A DNA stretch of 64,000 nt from an uncultured Ruminococcus sp. Its GTDB lineage: Bacteria > Bacillota > Clostridia > Oscillospirales > Acutalibacteraceae. The translations under genes and the position numbers were made by a program. Shown piece after piece: positions 16,258 through 25,601 of the stretch. The DNA lies in assembly GCA_902802105.1 (NCBI GenBank), contig CADCKR010000002.1:1-64000 (forward strand). Direction: 5' to 3'. Every line of letters begins with the position of its first letter. Within the stretch, counting starts at the first letter, position 1. The notes under the pieces are model-generated. The model saw only the letters and a program-made list of their open reading frames with translations, made no database searches and was not told the origin of the DNA.

Positions 16258-17154
16258 TCAATCACTTTGTTTTATACCAAAATAGTCCAGATATTTTCTG
16301 AATCTGTCCTGAGCCGTCAGACAGGTGTCACGCAGGTATCCCCTTTCATTTTTCCATTCCTGCAAGCCGCGATAATAAAACTCCTTTATATCATCCTCAA
16401 TGATAAAGGGTACAATACCGTTGCGCAGACATTCCTTGAAAAGAATAAGTCTGCCGACACGACCATTTCCGTCCTGAAAGGGATGTATCCGCTCAAAGTC
16501 ATAATGAAACTGTAAAAGCTCATCGAGGCTTTTTTTCTTTGACTGATTATAGGCTTTCAGAAGTTCTTTCATTTTCTGCGGCACTTCGTCCGGCTTTGCA
16601 GTCCGAATACCGCCTACCTCGTTTTCAAGCCTCTTGTAATCTCCTACGGCAAACCATGCCTTGCGACTGTCTGATGTGCCGTTTTTCAGTGTCAGATGCA
16701 GCTGTTTTATAAAGCCCTCTGTCAGTACATACTTAGCCTGATCTATCACAAGATCAATACAGCGGAAATGATTTGCTGTTTCGATGATATCATCCACATT
16801 GACAGAGCTGTCAGAAACTCCGATAGTGTTTGTTTCAAATATATATCTTGTCTGTTCTTTTGTCAGTCGGCTGCCCTCGATATGATTTGAATTATATGTC
16901 AGCTCGATCTGTATTTTATGATATATCCCGCCGGCCATTGCGGTTTCCTTTTCAATTCTGAGCCTTGAAAGAAGATCGTCCGGAACTTTACCACTTCTCT
17001 TTTTCCTGTCCGGCTTTTCAGCATTTTCAGGAATAAGCCACGAATGACCATTCAGAACTGCACCGACGATCCGCCCCTGCTGGCAGTAATTCCGGATACT
17101 TCTCTCGGATAATCCCCATTTCTCCGCTGCCTGAGATACGCTGATATAGTCCAT
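16258..17154 (-). CDS. HTH-Fic domain protein (putative AMP transferase)
   Basis: A 298-residue protein. The N terminus is a MerR/excisionase-like helix-turn-helix (ISVSQAAEKWGLSERSIRNY). At about residue 94 the segment YNSNHIEGSRL contains the class II Fic inhibitory motif (S/T)xxxE(G/N). The catalytic Fic motif HPFQDGNGRVGR lies near residue 230. Fic enzymes transfer AMP or other nucleotides to target proteins, and the inhibitory Glu blocks productive ATP binding until relieved. I chose the ATG at 17154 because GGAGGTTATCTG stands directly before it. It is a solitary gene; targets are unknown. Confidence 0.85.
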   Translation of the reverse strand: MDYISVSQAAEKWGLSERSIRNYCQQGRIVGAVLNGHSWLIPENAEKPDRKKRSGKVPDDLLSRLRIEKETAMAGGIYHKIQIELTYNSNHIEGSRLTKEQTRYIFETNTIGVSDSSVNVDDIIETANHFRCIDLVIDQAKYVLTEGFIKQLHLTLKNGTSDSRKAWFAVGDYKRLENEVGGIRTAKPDEVPQKMKELLKAYNQSKKKSLDELLQFHYDFERIHPFQDGNGRVGRLILFKECLRNGIVPFIIEDDIKEFYYRGLQEWKNERGYLRDTCLTAQDRFRKYLDYFGIKQSD

Positions 17155-17248
17155 CAGATAACCTCCGTTCATCTGTAATACCGGAAATTATTATACTATA
17201 ATCGGCAAAATAAAGCAATAATAATCGCACACATATTTTAGTTATATT

Positions 17249-17526
17249 TTGCCGTTATTTTTATACGGCGGTTATCCCTGCAAGGATTTAAGTCACAAGT
17301 TTTTGCTTGCACAGGAAAGCAATGCAGAATTGTTGACAAAGAATGCTATGCCGGACGGGTTTGAGATCATACCTCTGCCCGGACACTTCTTTGATATGGT
17401 TGGTTTCAGAACACCGGATAATATTGTATTCCTTGCTGACTGCTTATCAAGTGCGGAACTCTTGATAAATATCAGATCGGCTTTATTTATGATGTTGGCG
17501 AATATATCAAAACGCTTGAATTTTGA
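17249..17526 (+). pseudogene. Metallo-beta-lactamase-fold hydrolase fragment
   Basis: The frame reads FEIIPLPGHFFDMVGFRTPD and NIVFLADCLSS, matching the central GHxxDMVG and LADC metal-site region of an MBL-fold hydrolase. At about 17466 the frame shifts, and the neighbouring frame continues DKYQIGFIYDVGEYIKTLEF before a stop. The N-terminal HxHxDH region and the C terminus are missing. It is a decayed gene beside the Fic gene, probably broken when this accessory segment was assembled. Confidence 0.6.
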
Positions 17527-18568
17527 AATCGGAAACTACTATTGTCTATACATAATTGTATTTTTGAAAAAAGTTCTGTCACGGATGGTTCAGAAATGAT
17601 CAGGAAGAAGATTATAGTAGAACAGATAATAATCGCATCACCACACAAAACTTCTGCTCCAATATAAATAGATGTCAAGACAACGTTATCAGTTGTACTA
17701 CTTGATAGCGGTGTCATTTTTTTATATACCTGTAGCAAAAAAATATTCACATCGCCCGATGCAATAGCCAGTTACTTCCTTAAACATATAACCGGAACTG
17801 TTGCGCTCCACTACTGTAATAGACACATTTATAGCAGCAGTTATTATATAAGCACAACTCCGCAATTCCTAATTTTATTACTTATCAATGATTTTAGACC
17901 TACAATGAATATAATCTGCAATAGCTTTTCCCGAATTTTTCCCCATATCATCTTATGCAACACACACTCCCACATAAACACATTTCTCCTTTCTGTTCCT
18001 TCTTTTTTCATTCAGAAGATTCTGCTTTGGTGTATTTTGAGGCATTACTGTTGGAAGACTTTTTCTTATTAATTGAGCTGAGGATGGTGCGAGCCTTGAT
18101 AATATTCTACTTTGATGTAGCAGTCCATCCTTTCTGCTACGGTGCATAACCTATCCGTATCAGACATCTCCTGCCACATCCCCCCATGATTACGTAATAC
18201 ATCCAATCAAAAATCCTGCACCCTTGCAAAAGATACTTGAAACATAGAAAGGGAAAGATAAAGATAGATAAAGTACCATTTATTCAAAAATAAGCCCGAA
18301 TTATTAGCTTTCACAGCTATTATGGTAGCTTTTTATTTTTCCTTTCATTTTTCAAGTAAGAGCAGTAGCTTCCGGAAGTTAGTATTTGCATTTTGCTATT
18401 ATAGCACGAGGAAAAACACTGACATCTGATGTCAGTATTAATAGTACTGTTCAGCTCACACTCTCTGCTGTAACTCGAAATATCAACTCTGTTCTATAAC
18501 TCCATCAAGCATAATACTATCACAAGCATTTCAATTAGCATCACATTACAAATCGAAGGAGTAAAATG
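17527..18568. other. AT-rich region with no recognisable gene
   Basis: About 1 kb of AT-rich sequence. The open frames on both strands (for example 17953-18149) have no ribosome site and no family resemblance. A TAGCT-type hairpin followed by TTTTTATTTTT near 18305-18345 may be a stray terminator. It looks like degraded accessory DNA next to the metallo-hydrolase fragment. Confidence 0.5.
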
Positions 18569-18600
18569 ATCCCGAATCCTTTTGTGGGTTCGGGATTTTG
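18569..18600 (+). terminator. Hairpin terminator in the AT-rich region
   Basis: ATCCCGAA pairs with TTCGGGAT around a 12-base loop, followed by TTTGTATTT. No intact gene stands upstream, so it may belong to a lost gene. Confidence 0.55.
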
Positions 18601-18837
18601 TATTTATTTAAAGAGAAGGAACGTGCCAACAAACAATATTATACAAAGCAAAATCAATTCATCATTTTTCCTTTTTTGGAACTTCGGACTTGGAACGGCA
18701 TTTAGTCGAGCTTGTTTTTGAACGTAAAATTCATTTTTATCGTGCATAATAATAGTAGAAGACAATAATAAATCTTTGCAGAGTAACAGACCTCAGATTT
18801 ATTATGACTTCCGAAAAAAATCTATTACAAGTCAAAA

Positions 18838-18926
18838 GCGGCGAGCCGCCGCACCCGACTTCGCGCTCTGAATCTTTCGCATTGGAGGCTGCATTGCCGC
18901 GCCGGAGCGCAGTTGGTGTCAATTCC
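18838..18926. repeat. Mini-hairpin repeat cluster A
   Basis: It begins with the perfect 6-3-6 hairpin GCGGCG-AGC-CGCCGC (18838-18852), followed on the complement side by the spacer GCGCGAAGTCGGGT. A second GCGAA-type unit and GC-rich sequence reach 18926. It is sharply more GC-rich than the flanks, is non-coding here, and lies just upstream of the primase gene that carries two related clusters inside its frame. Confidence 0.7.
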
Positions 18927-19067
18927 GTTGATCCTTGAAATTAATGCAGAAGAAGTACGGGAAATAATATTTTGGAATTCGACCTTATAAAGTCGAAAAA
19001 AATACGTTGTGCGGGGATCATTGAAGAGAACATCTCTTCGTACATACAGAAAGGAGTAGAAAAAAAT

Positions 19068-21506
19068 ATGGAAAAAAGAATCTTTATTTCGGCGCTTGGC
19101 AGCATCTATGACGATAAGTGCTGCATACGTGAAATGACATTTCAGGAACTGTGTGAAACATTGAAAGTTCCGCAGGTTCTGAAACAGACAGAAGAAGAGT
19201 ATAATGCGCTGCCCGACGATGAGAAAAGACAGTTGAAGTTCGGAGCGTGCTTTTGCACTTGTGTCCACAACGAACAGGGTGATAAACCGGAAGATCTGGC
19301 TTATATTCTTGCACTCGATGTTGACCATCCAAATGCAACTTTGTTGGAGGACATAAAAGCAAGATACCCGGATTTAAAGGTGTTTGCATACACCACTTTC
19401 CGCAGCCGTGAGGGCAGTCCGCGCTATCGTATTATTATTCCTCTCAGTAGGCCTGTGACCAAAGATGAGTATGAAAAGCTGTGTGAAGTGTTTACAGAAA
19501 AGCTGGATTGCGAATTTGACAAGCAGTGCTTTAATTTCAGGCAGAAGCTCCAGTTTCCGAGAGTGCTGAAAGGGATAGAATATCATTTCTGCGAATGGGG
19601 GCACAGTGCCTGTGCTGTCGATTCGCGGCGGAGTGCCTCCGCTGTCAATTTCGCGTCCGACTCTTCCGCACCGGATAATGTTTTGCCGCGGCATGAGAAT
19701 TTCGCATTGGATAAACCTGAGCGCGATAAAGGGTGCAGCGTCACGCTGCCTTATTGCGAAGTTCATCCTATTACGGAGATCATGGAGAGCCTGAGCGATA
19801 TATACGAGCCGACCGACACAAAAAACCGTTATAAGCTCATCGGCTCAGACAGCACACCGGGAGTGATAATTGATCCTGACAAAAATATAGCCACAAGTTT
19901 TCATGCGAACGACCCTGCTCAGGGAACACACAACAGCTTTGATCTCTACCGTATCCATCGCTTTGGCGCTCTTGACAAGGATGTTCCCGAAGGCACCAAA
20001 AAGAAAGACCTGCCGTCCTTTAAGGCGATGATGGACTATGTCAAACGTGACGGCACAGTGCCTGTGCACTCAATTTCGCGCTCAAGTCTATCTGATGCGA
20101 AACTCTTATGCCGCGGCACTAAAGTATCCGATGCGGAAGAGTTGGGCGCGAAGTTGACACCGGAGGCACTCCGGCTTCAAGTAAACAGACATGGCGAACC
20201 CAAGAACAGCACCGCAAATGCAGTTACGATAGTTCTTGAAGACCCTGAGCTTTCGGGAATCAAGTATGACAGCTTTAAACAGCAGTTTATTGCAACAAGC
20301 CCCCTGCCGTGGGAAGAAAAGGGGACCCTGCATCCCCGCGTATTTACCGAATTTGACCGCAAAGCTCTTATCGGATATATCAGCAGTACATACAACATCG
20401 AAACCGGCAATGCCATCGACAATGCGCTTGCACGGCTTACGTTCTGCCGCAGTGTTGATCCGCTGCAGGAGTATTTCAAGGGGCTGACGTGGGACGGAGA
20501 AAGCCGTGTTGAAGGACTTCTTACCAAATATTTAGGCTGCGAAGACAGCGAGTACACAAGAGCGGTTATGAGGACAACCTTGATCTCAGGCGTAAAGCGT
20601 GTCTTTGAGCCGGGCTGCAAGATAGACATGGTGCTTGTTCTTATCGGAAAACAGGGGTGCGGAAAATCCACTTTTGTATCAAGACTTGCTAAGGGCTATT
20701 TTACCGATACTATCCGCTGTCAGGACATCGCTACCAAAACAGCAGCTGAAAAGCTCAGGGGAGTATTCATTGCCGAAATCTCAGAAATGGCAGGCTTCAG
20801 CAAAACGGAGGTCGAGATGGTAAAGTCGTTCTTTTCCTGTCAGAACGATAACTACCGCGAACCGTATGCCCGCATCGTTACCGAGCATCCCAGAAAGTCG
20901 ATCATTATCGGAACTTCAAACCGGATATCAGGACTTCTGATCGACGAAACAGGCAATCGACGCTTTCTTCCTGTCTTTACCGGCAAAGAGAGTGAGTCTC
21001 ACCCCTGGGACATGACTGATGAAGATATAGACCAGATCTGGGCAGAGGCTTATATGCTGTACAAAAACGGAGAAAGCCATAAAATGCCCGCTCATCTTGT
21101 AGATGAGGTTCTTAAAATGCAGAACGAGGCTGTTGTCGAGGATATCAGGATGCCGCTTGTGAGCGATTATCTTGACATTTTGCTGCCGGAGAATTGGTAC
21201 GACCTGAGCATTGAAGACAGACGTGATTACATAAATCACACAGGCAAATATGTCGGCGAACCCTACGAAGGCACTCTTCGCCGTGATTATATATGCGCTG
21301 CCGAGATCGGAATGGAGTTTTTTAACATGAAAAAGATAGAGCTTTCTATCCGCTTTTCAAAAGAAATAGCTCTCATGCTCCGCAAGCTGGGCTGGACAGA
21401 GTATCCTGCCAACAATGGTCGCAAAAAGATTCCCGGCTACGGGAAAGGAACTACTTTTTGTCGGCCGGCAAGTGACAGTGGTGACAGCAGCGGGGACAGA
21501 AAATAA
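19068..21506 (+). CDS. VirE-type primase-helicase of a mobile replication module
   Basis: An 812-residue protein. The N-terminal domain (about residues 1-170) is BT4734/VirE_N-like, with LAYILALDVDHPNATLLED and RSREGSPRYRIIIPL, resembling element-encoded primases. The C-terminal VirE domain (PF05272; about 430-750) has Walker A GKQGCGKSTF (about 527) and ISEMAGFSKTEVEMVKSFFS. Between them a linker holds two translated mini-hairpin clusters (about residues 174-230 and 328-370). ATG at 19068 follows AAAGGAG; the frame extends upstream to 18972 without a better start. It likely primes and unwinds DNA for a plasmid, phage or integrated element, with the DnaE-like gene downstream. Confidence 0.8.
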   Translation: MEKRIFISALGSIYDDKCCIREMTFQELCETLKVPQVLKQTEEEYNALPDDEKRQLKFGACFCTCVHNEQGDKPEDLAYILALDVDHPNATLLEDIKARYPDLKVFAYTTFRSREGSPRYRIIIPLSRPVTKDEYEKLCEVFTEKLDCEFDKQCFNFRQKLQFPRVLKGIEYHFCEWGHSACAVDSRRSASAVNFASDSSAPDNVLPRHENFALDKPERDKGCSVTLPYCEVHPITEIMESLSDIYEPTDTKNRYKLIGSDSTPGVIIDPDKNIATSFHANDPAQGTHNSFDLYRIHRFGALDKDVPEGTKKKDLPSFKAMMDYVKRDGTVPVHSISRSSLSDAKLLCRGTKVSDAEELGAKLTPEALRLQVNRHGEPKNSTANAVTIVLEDPELSGIKYDSFKQQFIATSPLPWEEKGTLHPRVFTEFDRKALIGYISSTYNIETGNAIDNALARLTFCRSVDPLQEYFKGLTWDGESRVEGLLTKYLGCEDSEYTRAVMRTTLISGVKRVFEPGCKIDMVLVLIGKQGCGKSTFVSRLAKGYFTDTIRCQDIATKTAAEKLRGVFIAEISEMAGFSKTEVEMVKSFFSCQNDNYREPYARIVTEHPRKSIIIGTSNRISGLLIDETGNRRFLPVFTGKESESHPWDMTDEDIDQIWAEAYMLYKNGESHKMPAHLVDEVLKMQNEAVVEDIRMPLVSDYLDILLPENWYDLSIEDRRDYINHTGKYVGEPYEGTLRRDYICAAEIGMEFFNMKKIELSIRFSKEIALMLRKLGWTEYPANNGRKKIPGYGKGTTFCRPASDSGDSSGDRK
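19591..19758. repeat. Mini-hairpin repeat cluster inside the primase gene (first)
   Basis: Perfect 6-3-6 hairpins GCACAG-TGC-CTGTGC (19601-19615), GCGGAG-TGC-CTCCGC (19628-19642) and GCAGCG-TCA-CGCTGC (19735-19749), plus the palindrome TGCCGCGGCA (19684-19693). The spacers contain GCGAA(A)TTGACA-type sequence read on the minus strand. The whole cluster stays in frame with the primase. About 80 bases of it match, in inverted orientation, the second cluster at 20053-20178. Confidence 0.8.
20053..20178. repeat. Mini-hairpin repeat cluster inside the primase gene (second, inverted)
   Basis: Hairpins GCACAG-TGC-CTGTGC (20053-20067) and CCGGAG-GCA-CTCCGG (20160-20174), with palindrome TGCCGCGGCA (20109-20118) between. 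From GCGAAACTCTTATGCCGCGG onward it parallels the reverse complement of the first cluster (GCGAAATTCTCATGCCGCGG). It is translated in frame as part of the primase linker. Confidence 0.8.
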
Positions 21507-21718
21507 TCATCATCTGTCCCCATAAAAACTCAGTATTTATGCAAGTTTGCGCGTCTTGGTGACAGTAGTGACAGTATATTTTGAAAACATTTCCATAAGA
21601 GTATATAGAAGTTTCTGAGATATAATTAGGGTACGTAGACCCTGCACACAGATATGCTATACAAATATATTTATATGAAATCACTGTCCCCATCTGTCAC
21701 CTGTCACCGCACAGACAT
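21484..21718. repeat. GTGACAG/CTGTCAC repeats and a GGGGACAG palindrome
   Basis: The primase 3' end and the following gap contain several copies of GTGACAG on the plus strand and CTGTCAC on the minus-strand sense near 21700. A perfect inverted repeat GGGGACAG (21492-21499) / CTGTCCCC (21514-21521) overlaps the stop codon. The pattern resembles iterons or operator sites for a replication or regulatory protein. I saw no terminator T-run after the palindrome. Confidence 0.5.
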
Positions 21719-21739
21719 CAACAAGAGAGGAGTAATACT

Positions 21740-24700
21740 ATGACCGATAAGAATTCAATCATTAACGTAAGTACAGAATATTCACTTGACAGGTCGGTAA
21801 TTAGCATTGCCGACATTATAGAAAAAGCAAAGTCGATGAACGCATCCACCGTGATCGTGACGGAAAGGAATACCCTCAGGTCTGCCGCAGAAGTTCTGAC
21901 GGAGTGCGGGAAATCGGGTATCCGCGCAAGCGTGGGACTAAGGATAGAACTGCGTTTTCAAAGTCTTATGGGTGAGATCACTCTTATCCCGAAAGACTTT
22001 GAAGGGTTCATGGAAATTGTCAGGCTGTCAGGGAAAGTAAATCTCAAATCAGAAAAGGAACCCGTATATATAGAAATAAGAGACCTTGAAGAATTCTTTT
22101 CTCCCGATAAAAAAGGACACGGTCATGTTATTTTTACTACAAGCGGTCTGAACGGACTTGTGTGCCGGTTACTCCAAAACGGACAGGACGAGATGGTCAC
22201 TCTTCTATTGAAACGATTTTCAATGATATTCGGCAGAAACAATGTTTTTGCTGAGATTCAGTATCACGGAGAAGAATACGAAAGCGAGATTTATCCCCGT
22301 CTTGCGGATATTGCCGACAGTCTTGATATCCCGCTGATCGCTACTAACGACCCGTACTTTGCGAATAATACCGACAAAGACAGAATGAGATACAGCGTCA
22401 TGAAATTCAGGTCTGACGGTAAATATGCAGAACTTTCCGACGCAGAAAAAGAGCATTACATCAAAACCCCGGATGAGCTGAAAGCCGCTCTTAAAGCCAT
22501 TCTGACGGAAGAACAGTGCGACATGGCAATAAAAGGCATCGAACTGTTGGCTTCACAGTGCAATTTGAAATGCTCTTCATCCATTCATTATACCAAATTC
22601 AAAAGTGATGACGGCACTCCCGCTCCTGATCGGCTGCGCAAAAGGGTTTATGACAGGATACCTGCATTAGATGGCGTGTGGAATGAAGTCTATGAAAAGC
22701 GTCTTTGCGAAGAGCTGAGTGTGATAACCGAACTGGGCTTTTGTGACTATATGCTTATCGTTGCGGATATCGTCAGCTTTGCAAAAGCGGAAGCAAAGCG
22801 TATATGCAAGTATAATTGTCTGCCTGTAGGACCCGGCAGGGGAAGCGCTGTCGGCTCGCTTGTGTGTTATTTGCTGGGTATCACCGATATTGACCCTGTC
22901 GCCCACGGGCTGATGTTTGAGCGCTTTCTGAACCGCGCAAGAAAGACCATGCCCGATATCGACATTGACCTTGCTCCGTTTATCCGTGAACGGGTCTTGC
23001 AGTATCTCAGGGACAAATACGGTGCGAATGCCGTTTGCGGTATCATTGAGCCTGTGCGCTATAAGGCGAAGGAAGCTATTTCCCTTGCTGCTAAGTTTAC
23101 CACCGCTCAGACAGGTGACAAGGATTATCTTGCCGTAGGCGAAGCAGTTTCAAAAGCCTGCAAAAGCGGGTCGAGACTTACGGACAACGTAAGCGAGCTG
23201 AGTTCTTTTGATTCTGACGACAAGGCAAAGCGCATTATAGAAACAGCCCGTCTGTGTGACGGAATGGTAAAAACTTTGTCAAAACACCCCTGCGGTGTCG
23301 TTATCGGCGACAACCCCGATATTTCGGGGTTTGTACCTGTTTTATTTGATAAAGATACCGGAGAACTGTTAGCGGATTGTGACAAAAGTTATATCGAGAG
23401 CTTTTACGGGCTTCTTAAAATTGACCTTCTGTCACTGAGGACACTTGACGCTGTCTCAAATATGCTTGCAAATATCGAAAAGAACGAGAAAACCAAAATC
23501 AATTTTTCTGAAATTCCCGAAGAAAAGGAAGTATTCAGCAGTGTGTTCTGGGGCGGGAATACGGATTTTATATTTCAGTTCGGGTCAGACGGTATGAAGG
23601 ACTGGCTGAGAAAGCTCCATCCCCGAAATATCGATGAACTGACAATGTTAGCGGCTGCCTTCCGTCCGGGTCCGATGCAGTTTCTTCCTGTGATCAAGGA
23701 CGTTATATATGGCGAAAAACAGCCGGAGCTTATCTCGCAAAAGCTCAGACCCATACTTAATGATACCTGTGGGTGCATTATTTATCAGGAACAGCTTTTG
23801 CGGATATTTACGGATATCGCAGGATTTTCACCTGCGGATGCTGACCGTATAAGAGCGGCAGTCTGTCATAAAAACAGAGAAGAGATCGAAGCTGTAAAAG
23901 AATCATTTATATCGGGCTGCTGTCACTGCGGCTTGTCGGAAGAAGAAAGCGAAAGACTGTTTGAACAGATAGTTTCATTCGGGAGCTATGCGTTCAATAA
24001 AAGCCATGCCGCCGCTTACGCAGTGCTTGCCTACAGAATGGCATGGCTGTTTTATCACTATCCGGCATATTTCTTAGCGTCGTCATTCAGGTATTCCGAG
24101 GACAAGGATGCCGTTATGCTTCTGTACAGAGAGTGCAGCCGGTGTGAGGTCGAGATCCTTCCTCCTGACGTGAATATTTCGGGATACGATATATTTGCGA
24201 AAGGAGATACTGTCAGAATAGGATTTTCTATGATAGACGGGTGTAAAGCCGCAGGCAAAAGCATAGCTGCCGAACGAAGAAATAACTCCGGTTATGATTC
24301 TTTGTCGGATTTTCTTCTCCGCATACGTCCTGACGAAAGGGCTTTGAAGAATCTTGCCCTGAGCGGAGCGCTGGATTGCTTTAAAGTTTCAAGAGGAAGC
24401 GTTGTACATAACATTGACGATATCATGAAACAGACGGCTGAGCTTGCAGACCTGACAAGTCAGATCGAAAAGACTGACGATACTGTTACAGAGAATTCCA
24501 TTAAAGATAAGATCGACCTTTGCCGTAAAAGGATAACCTCGCTTTCGGAGGGACCCGAAACAATGCCGCTTAACATGATCGTCAAAGCAGAACAGGAAAT
24601 AATGGGAATACCGCTGAGTTTTTCAAAGCTCCATGAGTGCGATTCAAGCGGTGCTGCCAGAAGGACGACCAGTATCAAGGGTATGCAAATCGGTAAGCAC

Positions 24701-25150
24701 AGGATATGCGGAATGATATGGGAGTGTCATGAACGCAAGCGCAAAAAGGATAAAGCCCGCTTTCTGAGTGTTCTGTTCAGCGATGGAACCGGATTTATTG
24801 AATGTGTTCTTCCGACACATCGTTATGCAAAATATGAGGCTCTTTTCAGCGAAGGCAATTACCTTTGTCTTGAAGGCGAGTGTACCTTGGACAGTATAAA
24901 CGAGAACAAACATGTTTTCTGGATAGATGCCGCTTCACCTCTTGAACCGATAAATGTTTCATACTATCTCAGATTTTCGGATTATACGGAATGGATGAAT
25001 GCGCAAAAAGAGATCAGGGAATATACAGATTATCCGATGGCAAATCTTTATATCACCATATCCGACGGAGAATGGACATTGTATCCGCGCAAGGTCTCAC
25101 CGGAGATCGTAAAGATCTTCCCGATGATCGAACCGGGTGAGAGCCGCTGA
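21740..25150 (+). CDS. DnaE-like DNA polymerase III alpha subunit, PHP site lost
   Basis: A 1136-residue C-family polymerase. The catalytic core is intact: GPGRGSAVGSLVCYLLGITD, MPDIDIDL (Asp at about 406 and 408) and LLKIDLLSLRTLD (Asp about 562), with HPCGVVI and the finger AAAFRPGPMQF. A helix-hairpin-helix region (PDVNISGYDIF) and an OB fold (about residues 1000-1090) follow. The N-terminal PHP domain has lost its metal ligands: STEYSL and TERNT stand where HxHTEYSL and TDHGN are expected. I see no QxxLF-like clamp-binding motif between HHH and OB. GAGAGGAG precedes the ATG. It is probably the polymerase of a mobile replication module with the upstream primase, not the host enzyme. Confidence 0.85.
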   Translation: MTDKNSIINVSTEYSLDRSVISIADIIEKAKSMNASTVIVTERNTLRSAAEVLTECGKSGIRASVGLRIELRFQSLMGEITLIPKDFEGFMEIVRLSGKVNLKSEKEPVYIEIRDLEEFFSPDKKGHGHVIFTTSGLNGLVCRLLQNGQDEMVTLLLKRFSMIFGRNNVFAEIQYHGEEYESEIYPRLADIADSLDIPLIATNDPYFANNTDKDRMRYSVMKFRSDGKYAELSDAEKEHYIKTPDELKAALKAILTEEQCDMAIKGIELLASQCNLKCSSSIHYTKFKSDDGTPAPDRLRKRVYDRIPALDGVWNEVYEKRLCEELSVITELGFCDYMLIVADIVSFAKAEAKRICKYNCLPVGPGRGSAVGSLVCYLLGITDIDPVAHGLMFERFLNRARKTMPDIDIDLAPFIRERVLQYLRDKYGANAVCGIIEPVRYKAKEAISLAAKFTTAQTGDKDYLAVGEAVSKACKSGSRLTDNVSELSSFDSDDKAKRIIETARLCDGMVKTLSKHPCGVVIGDNPDISGFVPVLFDKDTGELLADCDKSYIESFYGLLKIDLLSLRTLDAVSNMLANIEKNEKTKINFSEIPEEKEVFSSVFWGGNTDFIFQFGSDGMKDWLRKLHPRNIDELTMLAAAFRPGPMQFLPVIKDVIYGEKQPELISQKLRPILNDTCGCIIYQEQLLRIFTDIAGFSPADADRIRAAVCHKNREEIEAVKESFISGCCHCGLSEEESERLFEQIVSFGSYAFNKSHAAAYAVLAYRMAWLFYHYPAYFLASSFRYSEDKDAVMLLYRECSRCEVEILPPDVNISGYDIFAKGDTVRIGFSMIDGCKAAGKSIAAERRNNSGYDSLSDFLLRIRPDERALKNLALSGALDCFKVSRGSVVHNIDDIMKQTAELADLTSQIEKTDDTVTENSIKDKIDLCRKRITSLSEGPETMPLNMIVKAEQEIMGIPLSFSKLHECDSSGAARRTTSIKGMQIGKHRICGMIWECHERKRKKDKARFLSVLFSDGTGFIECVLPTHRYAKYEALFSEGNYLCLEGECTLDSINENKHVFWIDAASPLEPINVSYYLRFSDYTEWMNAQKEIREYTDYPMANLYITISDGEWTLYPRKVSPEIVKIFPMIEPGESR

Positions 25151-25391
25151 TATCAGCCCTGAAAATCTAAAGCAAAAGAGGTACAATACCGACAGCATAT
25201 TGCACAATTCATTACCCTAAAATTCTACATATCACTTTCCCTTTTTAACGATGTTTTCTTATTCCGTCAAGCATAATAACTATGAAACCTAATAACCGAC
25301 ATGGAGTTTAATTCTTCAGGTCAGGAATTATTGGAATAGACGATTACATTTATTAATTCGGGTAATAATACATTAAGAGGGAGTTGATAAC

Positions 25392-25601
25392 GTGGAAATT
25401 TACAGAAAAGAAAGTGACAATTATATCTCGGTATGGATGACAAAGGAAGAACAGCAGCTTTTTGACCGTCAGGAATTGACCGACCTGCTGCTTTCTACTG
25501 TCAAAAACAAGAAATGCAAAGTAGCTTACTTCTTGTCGGGCAAGGGAGACTTATACACCAATACTGAAAACCTGATCGTAAGGAATATAGGGTGTGCTTA
25601 A
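25392..25601 (+). CDS. Small hypothetical protein (69 aa)
   Basis: Starts GTG behind GAGGGAG and ends just before a strong terminator. The protein (MEIYRKESDNYISVWMTKEE, then VKNKKCKVAYFLSGKGDLY) is soluble, without membrane segments or a recognised family. Such short proteins commonly sit at the end of clostridial mobile elements. It follows the DnaE-like gene by about 240 bases and is probably transcribed separately. Confidence 0.6.
   Translation: MEIYRKESDNYISVWMTKEEQQLFDRQELTDLLLSTVKNKKCKVAYFLSGKGDLYTNTENLIVRNIGCA

Noticed and set aside
17953..18149. Open frames on both strands in the AT-rich region
   Set aside because: No ribosome sites, no family likeness, and overlapping frames on opposite strands are expected by chance in such a region.
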